A stretch of 15,244 nucleotides of DNA from Clostridia bacterium. GTDB taxonomy: Bacteria; Bacillota; Clostridia; Christensenellales; Aristaeellaceae. Positions 1 through 6,315 of this stretch are shown in pieces. The translations under genes were made by a program, and so were the position numbers. How positions within the stretch are numbered: position 1 is the stretch's first letter; the number at the start of each line of letters is the position of its first letter. Where the stretch lies: positions 1 to 15,244 of the forward strand of contig JAFPYA010000371.1 of assembly GCA_017412445.1 (NCBI GenBank), written 5' to 3'. A model generated the notes under the pieces. The model was not told the DNA's origin. It saw only the letters and a program-made list of their open reading frames with translations, and ran no database searches.

Positions 1-1
1 G

Positions 2-115
2 CTGGCTATGTATCTGGACGTCGCCATAATCTATCTTATATTCTCGACGCTGCTTACTTTCCTGCAGAGGCTCGGCGAAAACTACCTCAACCGCAAGGGC
101 GTAAAGCGCGCCTGA
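2..115 (+). CDS. C-terminal end of an ABC transporter permease, probably amino-acid type (partial)
   Basis: The window opens inside a plus-strand frame whose last 37 codons end in TGA at 113-115. The visible peptide has one hydrophobic membrane segment (about residues 3-21 of the fragment, including DVAIIYLIFSTLLTFL), then a short basic tail with RLGENYLNRKG and KRA at the end. A final transmembrane helix followed by a Leu/Arg/Glu-rich cytoplasmic tail is the usual end of polar amino-acid ABC permeases of the HisM/GlnP type, which is my basis for the name. The start and the EAA loop lie outside the window, so the substrate cannot be judged. A terminator hairpin follows at 130-166, suggesting that this is the last gene of its operon. 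Confidence 0.55.
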   Translation: MAMYLDVAIIYLIFSTLLTFLQRLGENYLNRKGVKRA

Positions 116-119
116 ACAG

Positions 120-1100
120 CTACTCTTTATCCGGCGCTGAGACATTCGGCTTTGCGCCGGATTTTTGCTGCATTGAAAAGCTGTTTCTGTCCCAAAATAC
201 GCTGTCCGCGTAGCCCTGTATACTCTTGTCGCTATCCGCCTTTTGAAGCCGCTGCTCCGCCCAAAGGCAGTACTGCGGCTCCTTTTCTATGCCAAGATAG
301 TGCCTGCCCAGCTTTTTTGCCGCAACCGACGTGGTGCCCGAGCCCAAAAACGGGTCGAACACTGTATCGCCGGGGTTTGAGCTGGCAAGTATGAGCTTGG
401 CCATCAGCTTTTCGGGCTTCTGGGTGGGGTGCGCGGTGTTCTCGGGCATGGACCAGAAGGGCACGGTCACGTCGTCCCAGAAGTTTGAGGGGCAGGTGTC
501 GCGGTAGCAGCCGCCCTCGGCCTCAACCCAGTCCTTGGGTTTGCCGTCCTCGCGGTAGGGCGCGAGCACGCGGCGGCGGATTTTGACGCTGTCGAGGTTA
601 AAGGTGTACGAGTCGCTCTTAGTGGCGAACCATATGTCCTCGAGCCCGTTTTTCCAGTTCGCCTGCGCGCCCCTGCCCTTCTCCCTCTGCCAGGTGATTC
701 GGTTGCGCACGGTGAGCCGCTCCTCAAGCAGGCGGCCTATGGTGAGCCCGGAGTCCCAGTCGCAGCACACGTACAGCGTGCCCGAGGGCCTTAAAAGCGG
801 TATGACCGCGTCAAGCCACGCGGCGGTATAGGCCTCGTAGCTTTCGCGGCTCATTTTGCCAAAGCGCGCGCCCGCGTAGACCTTGCTTAAGTTGTACGGC
901 GGGTCGGCGATAATAAGGTCAAAGCACTCGCGCGGCAAAAGCGGGCACACCTCAAGCGCGTCGCCAAGCACGGTTTTGTCAGTTACGGACAATATGTCGC
1001 TGAGGGGCTCAGCAATCGTTATAACGCGCTCCAGATATTCCGCGCCCTCGCTTATGGGCGTGGCTATGGTTTTGTTGCGCGGGGATTTTTCACGAGGCAT
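120..1100 (-). CDS. Beta-class DNA methyltransferase (N6-adenine or N4-cytosine), stand-alone
   Basis: This 326-residue protein has the signatures of site-specific DNA methyltransferases that methylate an exocyclic amino group. The catalytic motif IV DPPYN is at residues 66-70 (context LIIADPPYNL), HPTQKP at 224-229, and the SAM-binding motif I FDPFLGSGT at 248-256, followed by GRHYLGIE. Catalytic motif before SAM motif is the beta-class order, as in HinfI- or CcrM-type enzymes. The middle section (about 130-215) should hold the target-recognition part; I cannot predict the site. The first 30 or so residues are a basic, low-complexity extension. The start is supported by AAGGAAG about 7 bases before the ATG. 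The gene sits 25 bases behind the epimerase gene and is probably cotranscribed with it. No restriction enzyme or specificity gene is adjacent, so it looks like an orphan methyltransferase, although a partner elsewhere cannot be excluded. Confidence 0.9.
   Translation of the reverse strand: MPREKSPRNKTIATPISEGAEYLERVITIAEPLSDILSVTDKTVLGDALEVCPLLPRECFDLIIADPPYNLSKVYAGARFGKMSRESYEAYTAAWLDAVIPLLRPSGTLYVCCDWDSGLTIGRLLEERLTVRNRITWQREKGRGAQANWKNGLEDIWFATKSDSYTFNLDSVKIRRRVLAPYREDGKPKDWVEAEGGCYRDTCPSNFWDDVTVPFWSMPENTAHPTQKPEKLMAKLILASSNPGDTVFDPFLGSGTTSVAAKKLGRHYLGIEKEPQYCLWAEQRLQKADSDKSIQGYADSVFWDRNSFSMQQKSGAKPNVSAPDKE
130..166 (+). terminator. Rho-independent terminator of the upstream transporter gene
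   Basis: TCCGGCGC (130-137) pairs perfectly with GCGCCGGA (154-161) across a 16-base loop, and five T residues follow at 162-166. It begins 15 bases after the permease stop and points along the plus strand. It lies inside the last codons of the convergent DNA methyltransferase gene. No T run flanks it on the minus strand, so it should act in one direction only. Confidence 0.75.
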
Positions 1101-1125
1101 AAATTCTTCCTTCAGCTGAGCCCGG

Positions 1126-2010
1126 TCAGATCACGGTCACAGTGAACCAGCTCGTATACACCCTGCCGGGATCAAGCAGCGTGACGTAGGGCTTCTTTTC
1201 AAAGTCGTCGCCGTCCTGCTCGCGCGCGGGCATGCCGTGCCAGGGCTCAAGGCAGACGTAGGGCGCGTTCGCGCCGGGCTTGCTCCACACGGCCAGCACC
1301 TCCATCTTGGGGAAATCGAACTTTATGCCGTGGCCGGTCACGCTGTGGACGAGCTTTACCGAGCGGCTGTTGAGGCCGGCAAAAATGAGCGCGTCGCGCG
1401 CGTCGAACAGGGCATGGTCGAGGGTAAGGTATCTGCCGTCCTTGATTTCAGACAGCGTCTCGCTGCCGTTTATGAGGCCGCCCATGGGCGCAAGCTGGTT
1501 TATGCCGCTTTCGGCCTTTTCAAACTCAAGCACGTAGTCCTCAAACCTCGCGCCCTCGGCCATGGGGCAGTTGAAGCCGGGGTGGCCGCCAAGGCACAGG
1601 GGCATTACCTTTTCGGAAAGGTTTTCCACCATGAAGGTAGTGGTGTAGCCGTTTTCAAACAGGCGGTAGGTGACGTGAAAGGCGAAGTCGAAGGGATACA
1701 TTTTTCGCGTCTCCTCGTCGGCCTCAAGCACGAGGTCTATGAAATCCTCGCCCAGATGGCACAGCTTAAAGTCCGGATTGCGGGTAAAGCCGTGCTTTGT
1801 CATGGGATAGTACTTGCCGTCTATTCTTATTTGGTCGTTTCTGACCGAGCCGCACACGGGAAAGAGCACCGGCGCGTGCTGCGCCCACACGGCGGGATCG
1901 GCCTGCCATATGACCTCGCGGCCGTCCGCGCCCCTGAACGAGGTTATCTGCGCGCCCTTCAGCCTGACTGAGGCCGTGCTTTTGCCGTAGGAAAGCTTAT
2001 ATTCGCTCAT
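1126..2010 (-). CDS. Aldose 1-epimerase family protein (galactose mutarotase-like, LacX-type)
   Basis: The 294-residue product matches the aldose 1-epimerase/mutarotase fold, which interconverts alpha and beta anomers of sugars in the cytoplasm. Visible family blocks are PVLFPVCGSVRND (residues 47-59), KHGFTRNPD (72-80, with His73), LGGHPGFNCP (140-149, with His143) and VCLEPWHGMP (252-261, with Glu255, the expected general base). The two histidines and the glutamate are the usual catalytic set. The pattern resembles the LacX branch rather than GalM; the true sugar is unknown. I place the start at 2010 rather than at an upstream in-frame ATG (2031) because a strong GGGAGGAAA lies at 2015-2023, directly before MSEYKL. 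The gene is first in a two-gene unit with the downstream DNA methyltransferase and has a good promoter at 2069-2097. Confidence 0.88.
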   Translation of the reverse strand: MSEYKLSYGKSTASVRLKGAQITSFRGADGREVIWQADPAVWAQHAPVLFPVCGSVRNDQIRIDGKYYPMTKHGFTRNPDFKLCHLGEDFIDLVLEADEETRKMYPFDFAFHVTYRLFENGYTTTFMVENLSEKVMPLCLGGHPGFNCPMAEGARFEDYVLEFEKAESGINQLAPMGGLINGSETLSEIKDGRYLTLDHALFDARDALIFAGLNSRSVKLVHSVTGHGIKFDFPKMEVLAVWSKPGANAPYVCLEPWHGMPAREQDGDDFEKKPYVTLLDPGRVYTSWFTVTVI

Positions 2011-2014
2011 AATA

Positions 2015-2023
2015 TTTCCTCCC
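2015..2023 (-). promoter_or_regulatory. Ribosome binding site that fixes the epimerase start
   Basis: On the minus strand GGGAGGAAA ends four bases before the ATG at 2010. The alternative ATG at 2031 lies upstream of this site and has no comparable motif, so 2010 is the preferred start. Confidence 0.75.
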
Positions 2024-2068
2024 GAAAACATTTTTCATGCGTTTAAGGCGGCACTGCGCCGCGCCCAT

Positions 2069-2097
2069 ATGATAGCACATTTTCCCGTCTTAGGCAA
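2069..2097 (-). promoter_or_regulatory. Sigma-A-type promoter for the epimerase-methyltransferase unit
   Basis: Read on the minus strand, TTGCCT (plus coordinates 2092-2097) is followed by exactly 17 bases and then TATCAT (2069-2074). A TG one base before the -10 (TGC-TATCAT) makes it an extended -10. The start of transcription would fall near 2062, leaving a leader of about 50 bases. The leader holds a small GC hairpin, GCGGC/GCCGC (2048-2062), of unknown meaning. The -35 is half of an inverted repeat, so the promoter may carry an operator. Confidence 0.65.
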
Positions 2098-2138
2098 GCT
2101 TTTTGCCTTATTTCGCCCAAACCAAAGGGCTTTTGCCT
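2092..2138. repeat. Three TTGCCT half-sites between divergent promoters (possible operator)
   Basis: AGGCAA (2092-2097) and TTGCCT (2103-2108) form a perfect 6-base inverted repeat with a 5-base centre. TTTTGCCT at 2101-2108 is repeated exactly at 2131-2138, 30 bases later, about three helical turns. The first half-site overlaps the -35 box of the minus-strand promoter and the others lie between the two promoters. This is what is visible; a regulator binding here is inference. Confidence 0.35.
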
Positions 2139-2156
2139 ATACTTTACGTTTTCATA

Positions 2157-2186
2157 CTTACATTAGGCACAAATTTGTGTTAAAAT
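2157..2186 (+). promoter_or_regulatory. Probable promoter of the LTA-synthase-family gene
   Basis: CTTACA (2157-2162) and TAAAAT (2181-2186) are separated by 18 bases. Transcription from here would give a leader of about 30 bases carrying the GGAGGA ribosome site at 2211-2216, nine bases before the ATG at 2226. Both boxes deviate from consensus, so the exact position is tentative. Confidence 0.45.
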
Positions 2187-2225
2187 TATCGTGAGAGAGA
2201 ATTAACGTCCGGAGGACATTTTTAT

Positions 2226-4439
2226 ATGAATGACGGCTCAACCGCGCCGCGCAAATGGCGCATACGCACAAAGCCTTCCAAGCTCAAAAAGAGCGAAAGC
2301 AAAAAGCAGAACAAAATGCGCCGCATGGCGGAAAAGCAGTTTCCCCTGCCCGACTGGCTGGTGCAATTGCTGGGCGCGCTCATAGTTACGCTTATAGTCG
2401 AGACGCTGAGCCGCAGGTCGGTCGCCGGGGCGTTCAGGTTCATAGGCACAAACCCGCTGGCGTTTCTGCTCAACTTTTCGCTCATCGCCTGCACGCTGGC
2501 CATTGCCCTCATGTTCAAGCGCAGGCTGTTTACGCTGGCGCTTGGCGGCGGCATATGGATAATAATGGCCGTGGCGAACTTCCTTGTGATGAGCCGCCGC
2601 GGGCGCCTTGCGCTCTACCCCGCCGACCTTCACTCGATAACCGACGGCATAGTGGTTATACCCAAGCTCTTTACGTGGTGGCAGGTGGCGCTGATAGCGG
2701 GCGCGGTGATGCTGGCCGTGGCGGGCCTCATAGTGCTGCTTTTGCGCACCCAGATGTACAGGCGCGACCTGAACAAGGGCTGGCTCAGGCTCACCACCAC
2801 CGCGCTGGTGTTCACGGTCACGCTGCTCATCTGCCTTGAAAACGGCTTTGTCACAAAGACGCTGCGCCCGGACTTTTACGCCGCATACAAGAAAAACGGC
2901 TTCTCATACAGCTTCGTGTTCGGCCTGTTCGACACCGGCATGAACGCGCCGGTCGACTACACCGATCAGGCCGTGCAGGACATATTCGACAAGACCGACC
3001 CCGAGACCGAGGCGGGCAATCAGGCCTTCATTCCCGAGCCTGAAAGCGGCACCAACGACATGCGCCTCGGCCTCGTGACCAAGGGCTCCTCCATGGAGGG
3101 ATACAGCGAGACGGTGGTCGAGACGATAGTTGGCGACAGACAGGGCGTGATACAGGACGAGGACTACCCGAGCATAATCATACTGCAGCTCGAGGCGTTC
3201 TGCGAGCCCGATAAGCTGAGCCAGTACGAGTTTGAGGGCGAGCCCATACCCACCTTCAAGCGCCTGCGCGAAACCTGCTCAGGCGGCATACTCTACGTGC
3301 CCACGGTCGCGGGCGGCACCTGCAACACCGAGTTCGAGGTGCTTACCGGCTGCAACCTCGACCTGTTCGGCGCAAACGAATATCCCTACTACAATCTGGT
3401 CAGATACAACGAGTTTGAGTCCCTCGCGCACGATTTGAAGCCCTACGGCTACACCTCGACGTTTTTGCACAACTACAGCGGCACCTTCTACGGCCGAAAT
3501 CTGGTGTACTACAATCTGGGCTTTGACCGCTTCACCTCCCTTGAGTTCATGAACGGGTACGATTTGACCGAGAAGGGCTGGGCGAAGGACACGGTACTGG
3601 CCGACTACATAATCCGTTCCCTCGACTCCACAGAGGGGCGGGACCTCATTATGGCCGTGGGCGTGCAGACGCACAGCGCCTATCCCGAGCTTGATGACGA
3701 GGACGCGCCCTTCAAAGTCACCGCCTCGCCCGAGGACAGCGAGAGCGACAGGCTCTCCTTCCAGTATTACCTCATGGAGATGAACGAGGTGGACACCATG
3801 CTTGACGACCTCATCAAGCAGCTCGAAAAGCGCGACGAAAAGGTGATGCTGGTGGTCTACGGCGACCATCTGCCCGGCATAACCCTGAGCCACGACGAAA
3901 TGACCACGGATGAGCTGTTCTCAACCTCCTACGTCATCTGGGCGAACTACCCCATGGAAAAGACCGACAGGGACATAGAGAGCTATCAGCTTTCCTCAAT
4001 CGCCCTTGAGAAATGCGACATATTCAACTGCGGCGCCATGGTCACTGTGCACCAGAGCTTCATGGACTACGAGCCCGACAGCTACCTCAAAAAGATGAGC
4101 CTCGTGCAGTACGACATCACCTACGGCGGCCACTACTGGTACGGCGGCAAGAATATAGAGCGCCAGACCGAAATGACCTTCGGCGTCGAGCCGGTGGAGG
4201 TTTACTCCACGCGCACGGACACCGCGGGCAACCTGTTCATAAGCGGCCGTGGCTTTACGCCGGACTCCGAGGTATACATAAACGGCTCGTCCGAAAACAC
4301 CATATACGTAAACGAGAGCCTGCTTATAGTGCAGGGCGAAACGATGGGCAAGGACGACACGCTCGAAATCCGCTTTTACGGCGCGGACGGCCTGCTCATC
4401 TGGGCGCTTTCCTACCCCGAGGCCGTGGAAGAGGCGTAA
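2226..4439 (+). CDS. LTA synthase/sulfatase-family membrane phosphoglycerol transferase with extra C-terminal domain
   Basis: This 737-residue protein is laid out like lipoteichoic acid synthases: a cytoplasmic N-terminus, about five membrane helices (near residues 44-62, 74-97, 102-121, 151-173, 187-205) and a large extracellular sulfatase-fold domain (about 310-615). Active-site blocks are visible: LQLEAF with Glu323 (metal ligand), GGTCNTEF with Thr365 (expected nucleophile carrying glycerol phosphate), FLHNYSGTFYGR (413-424), QTHSAYP (481-487) and YGDHLPG with Asp547 and His548 (metal ligands). Family enzymes move phosphoglycerol from phosphatidylglycerol to glycolipid or polysaccharide acceptors; the acceptor is unknown. 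The first 35 residues are strongly basic. After the catalytic domain a region of about 90 residues contains LFISGRGFTPDSEVYING, an IPT/TIG-like pattern not normally found in LtaS. GGAGGA lies nine bases before the start. No terminator is evident downstream. Confidence 0.88.
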   Translation: MNDGSTAPRKWRIRTKPSKLKKSESKKQNKMRRMAEKQFPLPDWLVQLLGALIVTLIVETLSRRSVAGAFRFIGTNPLAFLLNFSLIACTLAIALMFKRRLFTLALGGGIWIIMAVANFLVMSRRGRLALYPADLHSITDGIVVIPKLFTWWQVALIAGAVMLAVAGLIVLLLRTQMYRRDLNKGWLRLTTTALVFTVTLLICLENGFVTKTLRPDFYAAYKKNGFSYSFVFGLFDTGMNAPVDYTDQAVQDIFDKTDPETEAGNQAFIPEPESGTNDMRLGLVTKGSSMEGYSETVVETIVGDRQGVIQDEDYPSIIILQLEAFCEPDKLSQYEFEGEPIPTFKRLRETCSGGILYVPTVAGGTCNTEFEVLTGCNLDLFGANEYPYYNLVRYNEFESLAHDLKPYGYTSTFLHNYSGTFYGRNLVYYNLGFDRFTSLEFMNGYDLTEKGWAKDTVLADYIIRSLDSTEGRDLIMAVGVQTHSAYPELDDEDAPFKVTASPEDSESDRLSFQYYLMEMNEVDTMLDDLIKQLEKRDEKVMLVVYGDHLPGITLSHDEMTTDELFSTSYVIWANYPMEKTDRDIESYQLSSIALEKCDIFNCGAMVTVHQSFMDYEPDSYLKKMSLVQYDITYGGHYWYGGKNIERQTEMTFGVEPVEVYSTRTDTAGNLFISGRGFTPDSEVYINGSSENTIYVNESLLIVQGETMGKDDTLEIRFYGADGLLIWALSYPEAVEEA

Positions 4440-4502
4440 TAGTTTTGACACAGAATATTTAACAAAAACGCACAAACGGCGGGTCAAATGCGGCTGCGCT
4501 TG

Positions 4503-4511
4503 TGATATAAT
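4503..4511 (+). promoter_or_regulatory. Extended -10 promoter directly before the NUDIX gene
   Basis: TGATATAAT combines an extended TG motif with a perfect TATAAT (4506-4511). No good -35 lies 16-18 bases upstream; the best hexamer there is GTCAAA. A perfect TTGACA at 4445-4450 is too distant to pair with it. Transcription should begin near 4518, only about six bases before the ATG at 4524, so the message would be almost leaderless. This is the likely promoter for the long operon that follows. Confidence 0.6.
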
Positions 4512-4523
4512 GGACGAAGAAGC

Positions 4524-4937
4524 ATGAGTATGTTGGTTGTAGCCGCCGGCATGATATTTTCGGGCGGCAAGGTGCTGATTTGCAGGCGCCCCTTAAGCAA
4601 AAAGCTCGAGGCGGGCAAATGGGAGTTTCCGGGCGGCAAGCGCGAGGATGGCGAAAGCCTCCCCGAGACGCTCGCGCGCGAGCTCAGGGAGGAGCTGGAC
4701 ATTGAAATTGACAGCGCAAGGCTCGTGGACGCACGGGTAAAATCCTACGAAGGCGACGTGCAGGTGCTGATTGCGTTTTTCAGGGTCGACGGCTTCAGGG
4801 GCGCTCTCAAGGCAAAGGAGCACAGCGAAATCAAATTTGTGAACATAAGCGAGCTTACGGACTACGAGCTCGCAGAGGCGGACAGGCGCGCAGCGCTTGC
4901 GCTTATAAAAAACAGGGAGGAAACAGATGCTGAATAA
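4524..4937 (+). CDS. NUDIX hydrolase, MutT-like (8-oxo-dGTP diphosphatase type)
   Basis: The 137-residue product contains a complete Nudix box: G-x5-E (GKREDGE), seven residues, then RELREELDI, with the preceding WEFPGGK typical of MutT. The usual glycine of the final GU pair is Asp here, a tolerated change outside the metal-binding glutamates. Family members hydrolyse oxidised or non-canonical nucleoside triphosphates to monophosphate and pyrophosphate in the cytoplasm, guarding against mutation; the LEAGKWEFPGGK context favours a MutT-type role over other Nudix substrates. The start is uncertain: ATG codons occur at 4524 and 4530, only a weak GAAGAA precedes them, and the promoter lies just upstream. 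The gene overlaps tldD by 11 bases, indicating coupled expression. Confidence 0.87.
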   Translation: MSMLVVAAGMIFSGGKVLICRRPLSKKLEAGKWEFPGGKREDGESLPETLARELREELDIEIDSARLVDARVKSYEGDVQVLIAFFRVDGFRGALKAKEHSEIKFVNISELTDYELAEADRRAALALIKNREETDAE

Positions 4938-6315
4938 ATCGGCCGCAGAGGCGGCGCTCACAAAAGCGGTATCCACGGGCGGGGATTTCGCGGAAATATT
5001 CTATGAGGACACCAGACGCAGCCGCGTTTCCCGCACGGACGACAGGCTCGACACGGCCACCGCGAGCCGCCATCACGGCGTGGGGCTGAGGGTGTACAAG
5101 GGCCTGAACAGCGTATACGTGCACTCCAACGATTCAAGCCCCGAGGGGCTGATGAAGCTGGCGAGGCTCGCGGGCGAGGCCGTGGCAGACAAGTGTGAAA
5201 ACAACCTCGCCGTTAACCTGATAGGCTCGGTCACGCCCAACATTCACCCGGTTGAGCAATTGCCCATGGACGTGCCCGGCGCAAGGCGCGCGCGCCTCGT
5301 AGGCGACGCCTGCAAAGCCGCGAAGGCATATTCAAACGAAATCGCCCACGTCACCGCCGCCCAGTTCGACTGGGAGCAGCACGTGACCATAGCAAACACC
5401 GAGGGCATGTTCAAAAGCGACACCCGCGTGTACACTCGCATGATGATACAGGCCATCGCCTCCGACGGCACCGTGAACCAAACCGGCTCTGCGGGCCCCG
5501 GCGGCCACATCGGCTTTGAGCTGTTTGAAAAGAAGATAGACGCGGAGGAGCAGGCGAGGGAGGCCGCGCGCGTCGCTGTCACGATGCTGCACGCCGAAAA
5601 CTGCCCCGCGGGCGTGATGCCCGTGATAATCGACGGCGGCTTTGGCGGCGTCATATTCCACGAAGCCTGCGGCCATTCGCTCGAGGCGGCGGCGGTCGCC
5701 TTCGGCAACAGCGAATTCTGCGGCAAGCTGGGGCAGCGCATAGCCTCCCCCAAAGTGACCGCCTACGACGACGGCACGATACCGAACGAGTGGGGCAGCG
5801 AGAACATTGACGACGAGGGCAACCCCACCACTAAGCTTCTGCTCATCGAAAACGGCATACTCAAAAACTACATGATAGACCGGCTCAACGCCCGCCGCAT
5901 GAACATGCCCGTGACCGGCTCCGGCCGCAGGCAGGACTACACCTTCGCGCCCACCTCCCGCATGAGGAACACCTACATCGCGGCGGGCGAGGATGACGAA
6001 GAGGAAATCATCTCCTCCATGGCCGAGGGCCTCTACGCCAAACAGATGGGCGGCGGCAGCGTGAACCCCCTGACCGGCGAATTCAACTTCGCGGTCAGCG
6101 AGGGCTACCTCATAAAGAACGGCAAGATTGACCGTCCCGTGCGCGGCGCAACGCTGATAGGCAAGGGCGGCCAGACCATTATGAAGATTGACCGCGTGGG
6201 CAAAAAGATGTGGATGGCGCAGGGCATGTGCGGCGCGGCGAGCGGCAGCATTCCCACAAACGTCGGCCAGCCCATGATTCGCGTGACCGATATGACCGTA
6301 GGAGGCAGAAAATGA
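4927..6315 (+). CDS. tldD: TldD metalloprotease subunit
   Basis: At 462 residues this is close to full-length TldD, the catalytic zinc subunit of the TldD/TldE heterodimeric protease. The zinc motif HEACGH is at residues 245-250 (context GGVIFHEACGHSLE), and the C-terminal block GMCGAASG supplies Cys435, matching the third zinc ligand known from E. coli TldD. Other conserved stretches include GSGRRQDYTFAP (331-342) and GGGSVNPLTGEFNF (375-388). The complex degrades unfolded peptides and, in studied bacteria, trims leader peptides of microcin B17-type products. GGGAGG stands about seven bases before the ATG. The start lies inside the NUDIX gene, and the stop overlaps the tldE start in an ATGA, so the two subunits should be made in step. 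Confidence 0.95.
   Translation: MLNKSAAEAALTKAVSTGGDFAEIFYEDTRRSRVSRTDDRLDTATASRHHGVGLRVYKGLNSVYVHSNDSSPEGLMKLARLAGEAVADKCENNLAVNLIGSVTPNIHPVEQLPMDVPGARRARLVGDACKAAKAYSNEIAHVTAAQFDWEQHVTIANTEGMFKSDTRVYTRMMIQAIASDGTVNQTGSAGPGGHIGFELFEKKIDAEEQAREAARVAVTMLHAENCPAGVMPVIIDGGFGGVIFHEACGHSLEAAAVAFGNSEFCGKLGQRIASPKVTAYDDGTIPNEWGSENIDDEGNPTTKLLLIENGILKNYMIDRLNARRMNMPVTGSGRRQDYTFAPTSRMRNTYIAAGEDDEEEIISSMAEGLYAKQMGGGSVNPLTGEFNFAVSEGYLIKNGKIDRPVRGATLIGKGGQTIMKIDRVGKKMWMAQGMCGAASGSIPTNVGQPMIRVTDMTVGGRK

Noticed and set aside
1237..1971. A 244-codon plus-strand frame opposite the epimerase
   Set aside because: It has no ribosome site or recognisable motif, whereas the minus strand encodes all mutarotase signatures.
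4445..4450. Perfect TTGACA -35 box after the LTA-synthase-like gene
   Set aside because: No -10-like sequence occurs 16-18 bases downstream, and it is too far from the TATAAT at 4506.
4471..4504. Imperfect hairpin CACAAACG/CGCTTGTG before the NUDIX promoter
   Set aside because: It has one mismatch and an 18-base loop, no T run on the plus strand, and nothing is transcribed toward it on the minus strand.
6210..6311. Upstream extension of the TldE reading frame
   Set aside because: The extra 34 codons lie inside tldD in another frame and are unlike the family; the ATGA overlap with a ribosome site at 6312 is a far better start.
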